The translations under genes were made by a program, and so were the position numbers. DNA of 6,840 bases from an uncultured Collinsella sp. (GTDB lineage: Bacteria; Actinomycetota; Coriobacteriia; Coriobacteriales; Coriobacteriaceae), in NCBI GenBank assembly GCA_902465425.1, contig CABQNA010000084.1, forward strand, positions 1-6,840, written 5' to 3'. Shown here one piece after another: positions 1 to 4,772 of this stretch (positions are counted from its first letter, which is position 1; every line of letters begins with the position of its first letter). The notes beneath the pieces were generated by a model, which saw only the letters and a list, made by a program, of their open reading frames with translations, was not told the DNA's origin and did no database searches.

Positions 1-649
1 TGAGCTGACCCTCGCGGAAACCCATGAGCATGCGGTCGAGCGACGGGAAGCCGGTGGGCACGCCCGCCGCCTGACCACCGGCCTGGCACACTTCCTCGGC
101 CTCGTTATAGGCCTCGACCATAAACTCGGTCAGTGTCTTGTAGCTCGACTTGACCTCACGTGCCGTAACCTTGAGCAGCTTGCTCTCGGCCAGCTCCACG
201 ACCTCTTTGGTGTCGGTGGGGGCGTTATAGGCCAGCGCGTTAATCTCGTTGGTGGCGCCGATCAGCTCGCGCAGCATCGAGTCGCGACGGACGATGGCGG
301 CATGGTGCTGCCAGTTCACGAGCGACAGGGTCTGACCCATCAACTCCAAAATGTACGCTTCGCCACCCACGGCATCGAGCTTGTTGATGCTTCGCAGGTA
401 ATCGATCAGCGAGATGGAGTCGATGGGAATGCGGCTGTTGTACATATCGACCATCGCGGTATAGATGGTCTTATGAATGGGCCGGTAGAAGTCATCGGGC
501 TGCAGCTCGACCTGGGCCTCTTCGACCACCTCGGGCGATAGCAGCATAGCGGCCAGTACATTGGCCTCTGCATCTTGGTTTTGGGGAAGACCCAACTTTG
601 AGCCGCGGTCCTCGACCGTCAGCCCGATCTCCCTATCGTCATATGCCAT
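1..649 (-). CDS. dnaB: Replicative DNA helicase DnaB, N-terminal 216 codons (cut by window edge)
   Basis: The gene encodes the hexameric replicative helicase that unwinds DNA ahead of the replisome and binds primase through its N-terminal domain. The visible part begins MAYDDREIGLTVEDR and contains the typical helical N-terminal domain: PQNQDAEANVLAAMLLSPE at about residues 21-39, then FYRPIHKTIYTAMVDMY and a GGEAYILEL stretch. A linker (about residues 115-185) follows. The visible sequence ends at VPTGFPSLDRMLMGFREGQL, the conserved approach to the ATPase core; Walker A and everything after it lie outside the window. The ATG at 649 was chosen because GAGG (656-659) sits 6 nt upstream. In-frame ATGs also exist at 655 and 661 but have no better ribosome binding site. 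The frame is open throughout. It lies downstream of rplI on the same strand but beyond a terminator, so it is probably transcribed separately. Confidence 0.95.
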   Translation of the reverse strand, partial: MAYDDREIGLTVEDRGSKLGLPQNQDAEANVLAAMLLSPEVVEEAQVELQPDDFYRPIHKTIYTAMVDMYNSRIPIDSISLIDYLRSINKLDAVGGEAYILELMGQTLSLVNWQHHAAIVRRDSMLRELIGATNEINALAYNAPTDTKEVVELAESKLLKVTAREVKSSYKTLTEFMVEAYNEAEEVCQAGGQAAGVPTGFPSLDRMLMGFREGQL

Positions 650-682
650 GAGCATCCTCATTCATATCGCTTGCGAGCATCC

Positions 683-688
683 ATAGTA
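683..688 (-). promoter_or_regulatory. Possible extended -10 promoter of dnaB
   Basis: On the minus strand TACTAT is preceded by TGA, giving an extended -10 (TGN-TACTAT) about 34 nt upstream of the chosen dnaB start, so a short leader of roughly 27 nt is expected. No convincing -35 hexamer stands 16-18 nt further up. The assignment rests on the extended -10 and on the need for a promoter downstream of the rplI terminator. Confidence 0.35.
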
Positions 689-750
689 TCAGCCACGGTC
701 CCAAAACGCGCCGCGCGCGGCCAATCATCACCGAACCAAACGGATGAACG

Positions 751-766
751 GTCCTGTATACAGGAC
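751..766. promoter_or_regulatory. Perfect 16-bp palindrome upstream of dnaB (possible operator)
   Basis: GTCCTGTATACAGGAC equals its own reverse complement over all 16 bases. It lies between the rplI terminator and dnaB, about 63 bp upstream of the putative dnaB -10. It has no loop, so a dimeric DNA-binding protein site is more plausible than an RNA hairpin. The TGTATACA core resembles sites of GntR-type repressors, but that is only a resemblance. No regulator is encoded nearby. Confidence 0.4.
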
Positions 767-802
767 TTCGGCGCAACGTTCGCCATGACACTCACTCAGC
801 GC

Positions 803-841
803 AAAAAAAACAAAAGGGCGCCCTGGTTTCCCAGAGCGCCC
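803..841 (-). terminator. Intrinsic terminator of the rpsF-ssb-rpsR-rplI operon
   Basis: Read on the minus strand, GGGCGCTCTGG and CCAGGGCGCCC form an 11-bp stem closed by a GAAA tetraloop. A U-rich tract follows (U4-G-U8, 803-815). The only imperfect pair is a G-U wobble in minus-strand RNA; on the plus strand it would be an A-C mismatch, which supports the minus orientation. It lies 35 nt past the rplI stop and separates the operon from dnaB. Confidence 0.93.
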
Positions 842-875
842 TTCTTAGAACAAGATTGTTGCGTTGCAGCAAATG

Positions 876-1415
876 CTACTCGGCAGCAGCCTCAGTCTCG
901 ACCTCGGCGGTCTCGGCCTCGGCGACCTCAGCGGCCTCCTCGACCTCAGCCTCGGCAGCGAGCTCCTCGGCGGTAACGCCGACGAGAACGACAACCTCGG
1001 CCTTGATCTCGCGGTACAGCGAGATGGCAACGGTGTGGGCACCGGCAACCTTGATGGGCTTACCGAGCTCGACGCGCTTGCGGTCGATGTCCATACCGAG
1101 CTGAGCCTTGATGGCGTCAGCGATCATAGCGGCGGTAACGGAGCCAAAGAGGATGCCCTCGTCGCCGACCTTGACGTCAACGGTGACCGTCTTGCCCTCG
1201 AAGGCAGCCTTGGTCTCGTTGGCGGTAGCCAGACGGACGGCCTCGCGCTTGGCGATGTTGTTGCGACGCTCGTCAAGCTGCTTGAGGTTGCCCTTGGTGG
1301 CGGCAACAGCGAGCTTCTTGGGGAACAGGAAGTTCTCAGCGTAACCCTGAGCGACCTCTACGACGTCACCCTCGCCGCCCTTGCCCTTGATCTCATCGAG
1401 AAGAATAACCTTCAT
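876..1415 (-). CDS. rplI: 50S ribosomal protein L9 with Ala/Glu-rich C-terminal extension
   Basis: L9 binds 23S rRNA near the L1 stalk through its N-terminal domain and reaches along the ribosome surface with a long connecting helix. The N-terminus MKVILLDEIKGKGGEGDVVEV, with GYAENFLFPKKLA, is the L9 signature. The connecting helix spans about residues 40-75. The C-terminal domain (about 76-148) includes VGDEGILFGSVT and ends near EIKAEVVVLVG. At 179 residues it is about 30 longer than the usual 148-150. The extra tail (149-179) is almost entirely Ala, Glu and Val and is acidic. The start at 1415 is supported by AAGGGAG about 7 nt upstream, overlapping the rpsR stop region. The gap to rpsR is 15 nt. 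This is the last gene of the operon. Confidence 0.97.
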   Translation of the reverse strand: MKVILLDEIKGKGGEGDVVEVAQGYAENFLFPKKLAVAATKGNLKQLDERRNNIAKREAVRLATANETKAAFEGKTVTVDVKVGDEGILFGSVTAAMIADAIKAQLGMDIDRKRVELGKPIKVAGAHTVAISLYREIKAEVVVLVGVTAEELAAEAEVEEAAEVAEAETAEVETEAAAE

Positions 1416-1430
1416 GATGCGTCTCCCTTC

Positions 1431-1697
1431 TTAGCCGCGGTCGCGGTTGCCACGAGAGGAAACCACGGGGACGGTGTACGGCAGGAGAGCCATCTCGCGG
1501 GCGCGCTTGATGGCGTTGGCGATGTCATGCTGATGCTGCGTGCAAGCGCCAGTGACGCGACGGGGCTTGATCTTGCCACGGTCGGTCATGTACTTACGGA
1601 GAAGCTGAGTGTCCTTATAGTCGATGAACTCAGTGTTCTCCTTGCAGAACTGGCAGTACTTACGACGCGGCTGACGTGCAGAAAAATCATTAGCCAT
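1431..1697 (-). CDS. rpsR: 30S ribosomal protein S18, zinc-binding (C+) type
   Basis: S18 binds the 16S rRNA central domain as a heterodimer with S6. The 88-residue product carries the family core IDYKDTQLLRKYMTDRGKI followed by RRVTG and IKRAREMALLPY. Residues C15-x-x-C18 and C52-x-x-H55 form the metal-ligand set of zinc-containing C+ S18 proteins, unlike the zinc-free paralogues that many actinobacteria induce on zinc starvation. The start ATG at 1697 gives the standard N-terminus MANDFSARQPRRKYC, with GAAAGG about 9 nt upstream. A longer in-frame start at 1748 would add 17 atypical residues encoded by an intergenic hairpin and was rejected. It lies 72 nt after ssb and 15 nt before rplI. 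Confidence 0.97.
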   Translation of the reverse strand: MANDFSARQPRRKYCQFCKENTEFIDYKDTQLLRKYMTDRGKIKPRRVTGACTQHQHDIANAIKRAREMALLPYTVPVVSSRGNRDRG

Positions 1698-1716
1698 GTC
1701 AAAATACCTTTCATTT

Positions 1717-1742
1717 GGCAACTTCGGCGAACCGAAGCCGCC
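1717..1742 (-). promoter_or_regulatory. 11-bp hairpin between ssb and rpsR
   Basis: In minus-strand RNA, bases 1742-1732 and 1727-1717 pair as an uninterrupted 11-bp stem with a UUCG loop. Two of the pairs are G-U, which occur only in minus-strand RNA. No U-tract follows, so it is not a standard terminator. It ends about 20 nt before the rpsR start, next to the ribosome binding site. It could be an mRNA processing or stability element, or could tune S18 translation; its function is not shown. Confidence 0.55.
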
Positions 1743-1769
1743 TCTCACTCAAAAATAGGTGAACAACCC

Positions 1770-2222
1770 TTAGAACGGGATGTCCTCATCGTAGACGTCG
1801 ACCGCGGGCGGCGTGGCCACCGGTGCGGCAGGACGTGCTGCAGGCGCGGGAGCTGCGGGGGCGTAGCCGCCCTGATCGTAGCCACCCTGGCCACCACGGG
1901 AGCTCATAAACTCGATCTCATCGACGATGACCTCAAGCTTGCTCCGGCGCTGGCCGTCGCGCTCCCAAGAGCTGTAGCGCAGTTTGCCCTCGATCGCGAC
2001 CTTGTTTCCCTTTGCCAGGAAACGGCTCACGGCCTCGGCGCGGGTGCCGAACATGGTGCAGTCGACAAAGTTGGGATAGTCCTCCCACTCGCCAGTCTGC
2101 GCGTTGCGGCGACGATCGTTCACGGCGACGCCAAAGGACAGAACCTGGGTTCCGCCGGCGGTGGCGCGCAGCTCGGGATCGCGGGTGAGGTTACCGGTGA
2201 TGTTCACTCGATTGATGCTCAT
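1770..2222 (-). CDS. ssb: Single-stranded DNA-binding protein
   Basis: SSB coats single-stranded DNA at forks and repair sites and recruits partner proteins through its C-terminal tip. The 150-residue protein has an OB-fold over about residues 1-107. It begins MSINRVNITGNLTRDPELR and contains the family stretch FGVAVNDR, then YPNFVDCTMFGTRAEAVSRFLAKG (about 49-72) and VAIEGKLRYSSWE. A Gly/Gln/Tyr then Ala/Pro-rich flexible linker (108-140) leads to the acidic tip DVYDEDIPF, which binds SSB partners. The start at 2222 has GAGGA about 11 nt upstream. It sits between rpsF (48-nt gap) and rpsR (72-nt gap), the usual S6-SSB-S18 arrangement. Its length and domain layout are typical of a chromosomal, housekeeping SSB. 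Confidence 0.97.
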   Translation of the reverse strand: MSINRVNITGNLTRDPELRATAGGTQVLSFGVAVNDRRRNAQTGEWEDYPNFVDCTMFGTRAEAVSRFLAKGNKVAIEGKLRYSSWERDGQRRSKLEVIVDEIEFMSSRGGQGGYDQGGYAPAAPAPAARPAAPVATPPAVDVYDEDIPF

Positions 2223-2270
2223 AACTCACTACTTCCTCTTGGGGCACAAGCCCAGTCCAAAACGACAGTC

Positions 2271-2564
2271 TTACTCCTGGTCGTCGCGACGGACGATCAT
2301 GTGGCGGACCACAGCGTCGGTGATGCGCAGGACGCGATCAAGCTCGGCGATCTGGGTAGGATCTGCGTGGAAGTTGATGAGGGTGTAGTCACCATCGGTG
2401 AGATCGTTGATCTCGTAGGCGAGCTTGCGCTTGCCCCACTCGTCAACGGAGTCGACCTTGCCAGCGCCCTCAGCGATCGTGGTATCGATACGCTTCATAA
2501 CAGCGAGACGAGTCTCGGGGTCGAGCGACGGGTCAACAAAGAACAGCAGTTCATAAGCCTTCAT
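2271..2564 (-). CDS. rpsF: 30S ribosomal protein S6
   Basis: S6 pairs with S18 and binds the central domain of 16S rRNA. The 97-residue product starts MKAYELLFFVDPSLDPE. It contains the family motifs KVDSVDEWGKRKLAYEI (about 36-52) and DGDYTLINFHADP, and a C-terminal helix-strand ending in LDRVLRITDAVVRHMIVRR. The ATG at 2564 lies 5 nt past the strong Shine-Dalgarno AGAGGAGGTG (2570-2579). An in-frame start 7 codons upstream would place that Shine-Dalgarno inside the coding region and was rejected. It is the first gene of the operon. In several bacteria the S6:S18 complex represses its own operon through an rpsF leader element; the leader here has a hairpin suited to such control. Confidence 0.97.
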   Translation of the reverse strand: MKAYELLFFVDPSLDPETRLAVMKRIDTTIAEGAGKVDSVDEWGKRKLAYEINDLTDGDYTLINFHADPTQIAELDRVLRITDAVVRHMIVRRDDQE

Positions 2565-2569
2565 ATTGT

Positions 2570-2619
2570 CACCTCCTCTGGGCAAATGTGGCTTCAGGTC
2601 GTGAAGGTGCGCCTGAAGC
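2570..2619 (-). promoter_or_regulatory. rpsF leader hairpin whose loop can pair with the Shine-Dalgarno
   Basis: In minus-strand RNA, GCUUCAGG (2619-2612) pairs perfectly with CCUGAAGC (2598-2591). The loop contains CACCUUC (2609-2603), which is complementary over 7 bp, with one G-U, to GGAGGUG (2576-2570) in the rpsF Shine-Dalgarno. A pseudoknot hiding the ribosome binding site is therefore possible. Known S6:S18 leader elements carry a CCG in an internal loop; that trinucleotide is not obvious here, so this may be a diverged or different control element. Confidence 0.5.
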
Positions 2620-2635
2620 AGGAAAAGACTTGGTA

Positions 2636-2664
2636 ATAATATCTTTCAACCTCCTAGGCTGCAA
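2636..2664 (-). promoter_or_regulatory. Sigma-70-type promoter of the rpsF operon
   Basis: On the minus strand, TTGCAG (2664-2659) and TATTAT (2641-2636) are separated by exactly 17 nt. The expected start of transcription near 2629 gives a leader of about 65 nt that includes the whole hairpin and Shine-Dalgarno. It is the only good promoter match upstream of rpsF. Confidence 0.7.
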
Positions 2665-3026
2665 GAATATGCAGCTACAACCTCATGACCTCCACATATG
2701 CCCATACTCGCATGACGTTTCATGCGCATTCCAACCAAATGCTGACCAAAAGCTTGACGGATCTGTGGACAAGATACGGTGCCGTGGGGACAAGCTGAGC
2801 CAAGTCGCAGGTCAACGGGCGCATGGTTGTGGTCGCAAAATGCATACCAGTGGTCTACAACACCACCCAAAGATTTTTATATTCATTGCCAAGTCGCTTA
2901 TGAATACCCCTTTTGAACAATTGAGCTGATCAACCACGCTGGTCGAAAGCCGTTTTTTTTGGTACCTCAAACCCCACCGCAACGCCAAGCGCGGCCAAGC
3001 GTTTTAAAAAATGCCAACTTTTCTGT
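2665..3026. other. Gene-free stretch between the rpsF promoter and the tRNA promoter
   Basis: No ORF here has a credible ribosome binding site or a recognisable product; the short ones on both strands have low-complexity or mixed composition. It holds two DnaA-box-like 9-mers (2764-2793), a small 6-bp hairpin (GCATGA/TCATGC, 2710-2725) and a T8 run near 2953-2960 with no stem before it. The last part, up to about 3010, is AT-rich and may help the tRNA promoter. Confidence 0.5.
2764..2793 (-). promoter_or_regulatory. DnaA-box-like pair
   Basis: The plus strand reads TGTGGACAA at 2764-2772, whose reverse complement TTGTCCACA is the consensus DnaA box of high-GC actinobacteria. TGGGGACAA at 2785-2793 matches 8 of 9 positions in the same orientation, with starts 21 bp apart (two helical turns). 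Two sites do not make an origin. They might bind DnaA as a titration or regulatory site upstream of the rpsF operon. Confidence 0.35.
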
Positions 3027-3054
3027 TTGCACTTTGCGATTCCTCGTGTATACT
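3027..3054 (+). promoter_or_regulatory. Promoter of the tRNA-Ser genes
   Basis: TTGCAC (3027-3032) and TATACT (3049-3054) are separated by 16 nt, and the first tRNA begins 16 nt past the -10. The short leader is usual for stable RNA genes. AT-rich sequence (3002-3011) lies just upstream of the -35, as an UP element would. Confidence 0.75.
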
Positions 3055-3070
3055 GACTTTCGCATTTAAC

Positions 3071-3161
3071 GGAGAGTTGTCCGAGTGGCCGAAGGAGCAC
3101 GATTGGAAATCGTGTAGGCGTCAAAAGCGTCTCCAGGGTTCAAATCCCTGACTCTCCGCCA
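3071..3161 (+). tRNA. tRNA-Ser (anticodon GGA)
   Basis: Class II tRNA with a long variable arm. The 7-bp acceptor stem is GGAGAGT/ACTCTCC with discriminator G and an encoded CCA. The anticodon stem CACGA/TCGTG encloses the loop TTGGAAA with GGA at 3105-3107, reading UCC and UCU. The T-arm contains GGTTCAAATCC, and the variable arm lies at about 3115-3134. Confidence 0.97.
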
Positions 3162-3170
3162 GTTAATTCC

Positions 3171-3200
3171 AAAGCAGGCCTTCGAGCCTGCTTTGTTTTT
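3171..3200 (+). terminator. Terminator-like hairpin between the two tRNA-Ser genes
   Basis: AAAGCAGGC (3171-3179) and GCCTGCTTT (3186-3194) form a perfect 9-bp stem around a 6-nt loop, and a T-rich tail runs to 3200. It begins 9 nt after the first tRNA and ends 9 nt before the second, leaving no room for a separate promoter for the second gene. Confidence 0.85.
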
Positions 3201-3209
3201 ACCCCACGC

Positions 3210-3300
3210 GGAGGGGTGGCAGAGTGGTTGAATGCGGCGGTCTCGAAAACCGTTTGGCCTGTATAAGGTCACGAGGGTTCGAATCCCTCCTCCTCCGCCA
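3210..3300 (+). tRNA. tRNA-Ser (anticodon CGA)
   Basis: Class II tRNA. The acceptor GGAGGGG pairs with CTCCTCC (one G-U), with discriminator G and an encoded CCA. The anticodon stem GCGGT/ACCGT encloses the loop CTCGAAA with CGA at 3244-3246, reading UCG. The T-arm is GAGGG-TTCGAAT-CCCTC and the variable arm is long. Confidence 0.97.
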
Positions 3301-3311
3301 TTTAGATTGAG

Positions 3312-3338
3312 AAAGCTCCCAAGAATGGGAGCTTTTTT
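3312..3338 (+). terminator. Terminator after tRNA-Ser(CGA)
   Basis: AAAGCTCCC (3312-3320) and GGGAGCTTT (3327-3335) form a 9-bp stem with a 6-nt loop, running into a T6 tract at 3333-3338. It ends the tRNA transcription unit. Confidence 0.92.
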
Positions 3339-3370
3339 GTTATCGAAATACATCTCGATCCCGCGCTTCC

Positions 3371-3450
3371 CCAAACATGTACGTCAGCCTCCAAAAACGA
3401 CATTTTTCGACATCTTTGGAGGCTGACGTACACGTTTGGATTGAGCTCAC
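3371..3450 (-). repeat. Palindromic repeat copy A, downstream of the nuclease-like gene
   Basis: The core is a perfect 18-bp inverted repeat (3378-3395 with 3415-3432). It extends to 24 of 25 bp (3371-3395 with 3415-3439) around a 19-nt asymmetric centre containing CGACAT twice. The reverse complement of the whole block, including GTGAGCTCAATC at its inner edge (3450-3439), reappears at 4561-4637. It begins 33 nt past the tRNA terminator and ends 10 nt from the stop codon of the nuclease-like gene. In RNA it would form a very long hairpin and may also act as a terminator. Confidence 0.9.
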
Positions 3451-3460
3451 GGGAGCAGCA

Positions 3461-4468
3461 CTATTCGGAAGGTGCCTCCTCGTCTCGCATGCTTTTCCAG
3501 TTGCGGATAAGTGCCTTGCGTAGTTCGTTTTGTTTTCTCTGATACCCGGTGTCGGTACAGCGAGGCATGCCGAGTGCTTCGCGAATGTTGTTCATGGCGC
3601 GGTGAAAGGCGAGCTGGCTGCCGAACTGAGCCGAAGTGAGCGTAACGATTCGATATCCCATTTGGGAGAGAACGGCCTCTCGCTCTGCATCTGCTCCCTT
3701 GCGCTCGAGCTCATCGTGAAAACCGCCCTTATATTCGATACCGAGCTCCCTGCGCTTATAGGTCACGAGCGCATCGATTTTGAGTGTTCGAGCTTTGGCG
3801 CAATGCCAGAGACGTTGAGGGATCTCGAGCGGTTTGTTGAGTTCGATACCTCGGATGCCAACGCCGCCTTCGCTTGTTGGGAGCGAGAGGGCGATTGCCG
3901 AAGCGGTCTCCATAGGCGAGGCCGAGTGATCGTAGATGTGCCTGAGCGCAAGCCGTGCACGTGTGGCACCGGGTTTGCCGGGGTGCCGATCGAGCAGTTC
4001 GGTTATTTCATCCTTGGAGGTGGTGGCTGGTTGCTCGGTATAAGGGTCGACGGGATTGAGCCTCATGCGATAATCGCCGCAAACTTCATAGCCATATTCG
4101 AGATATTCGATCCTATCCATCCACTCGGCAGCGAGCGCGAAGGTGAAGGCTTCGTCGGTGATGAAGATTCCGGGCGTCAACTCGTTAATATGCTCGTAGG
4201 GAAGATTTTGTCCAAGAATGTGGCAAACGACGCCTTTGGTACGAATTCGCTCAAATTCGAATACAACCGCGATATCGATAGTCTTAAGCATATCGGACGG
4301 AATGCCGCAGTCGGTAAGGGCCTGTCGTATGCGTGCAACACGTTGCTGGGTGGAGATGCCTTGCGCGCCTATCTGGTAGTCATGCCGCGCAAGAGACTGA
4401 ACCAAATTCTGGGGTGCATGATGGACAAACCATGCGGTTTTATGCGAAATGAGAACAGGGGTATCCAT
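3461..4468 (-). CDS. Hypothetical protein with C-terminal PD-(D/E)XK (DUF559/Vsr-like) nuclease domain
   Basis: The product has 335 residues and no clear named family over its N-terminal half (about 1-150: MDTPVLISHKTAWFVHHAPQ onward). The C-terminal part resembles DUF559/Vsr-like endonuclease folds. A helix with SPMET (E187) comes first, then KIDALV (D232) and LGIEYKG (E245-x-K247) as a D...ExK catalytic set. KGADAEREAVLSQMGYRIVTLTSAQ (258-281) is the family's closing helix-strand. These residues are intact, so DNA cleavage is plausible. Similar domains occur fused to AbiEi-type antitoxin regions and in defence or mobile loci, but no partner toxin or methylase is present here. The ATG at 4468 has AGAGG 6 nt upstream; a start at 4570 would add 34 residues through the promoter region and reach the flanking repeat. 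Repeats flank both sides. The physiological role is unknown. Confidence 0.8.
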   Translation of the reverse strand: MDTPVLISHKTAWFVHHAPQNLVQSLARHDYQIGAQGISTQQRVARIRQALTDCGIPSDMLKTIDIAVVFEFERIRTKGVVCHILGQNLPYEHINELTPGIFITDEAFTFALAAEWMDRIEYLEYGYEVCGDYRMRLNPVDPYTEQPATTSKDEITELLDRHPGKPGATRARLALRHIYDHSASPMETASAIALSLPTSEGGVGIRGIELNKPLEIPQRLWHCAKARTLKIDALVTYKRRELGIEYKGGFHDELERKGADAEREAVLSQMGYRIVTLTSAQFGSQLAFHRAMNNIREALGMPRCTDTGYQRKQNELRKALIRNWKSMRDEEAPSE

Positions 4469-4560
4469 TGAGGGCCTCTCGCTCTGAGCCGGTATCCAAC
4501 TCTTATGTCCGTTGAAGTGGGGAAATATACCGGATATGAGTAAATCAACCCACTCATGCT

Positions 4561-4637
4561 GTGAGCTCAATCAAAACATGTACGTCAGCCTCCAAAGATG
4601 TCGAAAAATGTCGTTTTTGGAGGGTGACGTACGTGTT
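4561..4637 (+). repeat. Palindromic repeat copy B, upstream of the nuclease-like gene
   Basis: This copy matches the reverse complement of 3371-3450. The first 12 bases (GTGAGCTCAATC) and the 19-nt centre (4597-4615) are identical. The 55-bp core (4579-4633) differs at 2 positions. Its own arms (4575-4596 with 4616-4637) pair at 20 of 22 positions, so it has decayed more than copy A. It lies about 90 nt upstream of the nuclease-like gene start, where it could affect transcription or block read-through. Confidence 0.9.
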
Positions 4638-4772
4638 CTGGAACTCTGGCATTCTGGCAATGCCACGCCCCCACCCGGTCCCGACCGTTTACCGAGCAAT
4701 AGGGTCGCCACACCCGCCAACCATGTACTATGTACGGGCATTGTCTAAACCCGCAATCAGAAGGACCCCATC

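Larger units (their letters stand above)
3371..4640 (-). mobile_element. Candidate module: nuclease-like gene framed by inverted palindromic repeats
   Basis: Two copies of an approximately 77-bp palindromic element lie in inverted orientation and enclose exactly one gene, with nothing else coding inside. The layout resembles a compact transposable or repeat-associated cassette next to tRNA genes. There is no recognisable transposase or integrase. I see no target-site duplication outside the repeats, and no fragment of a tRNA 3' end at the far side. The inner sequence looks less GC-rich than the flanking operons. Alternatively, the repeats are dispersed genome palindromes that happen to flank this gene. 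Mobility is an inference. Confidence 0.35.

Noticed and set aside
864..2636. 590-codon open frame on the plus strand opposite rplI, rpsR, ssb and rpsF
   Set aside because: It is fully antisense to four clear conserved genes and arises from GC-rich codon bias. Its product is low-complexity and has no recognisable domain.
2588..2929. 113-codon plus-strand ORF and a 74-codon minus-strand ORF upstream of rpsF
   Set aside because: They overlap the rpsF promoter and leader, lack Shine-Dalgarno sequences and have unremarkable composition.
2953..2960. T8 run as a possible terminator of a small RNA
   Set aside because: No stem directly precedes it; only a 4-bp ACCA/TGGT pairing lies nearby and it is not adjacent.
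3156..3300. tRNA-Ser 3' end as an integration attachment site for the adjacent module
   Set aside because: No duplicate of the tRNA 3' end is visible beyond 4640, no integrase is present, and a terminator lies between.
3371..3450. CRISPR repeat interpretation of the palindromic elements
   Set aside because: There are only two copies, inverted rather than direct, about 1.1 kb apart, with no spacers and no cas genes.
3530..4471. 313-codon open frame on the plus strand opposite the nuclease-like gene
   Set aside because: The minus-strand frame has a catalytic-motif set and a Shine-Dalgarno; this one has neither and no family resemblance.
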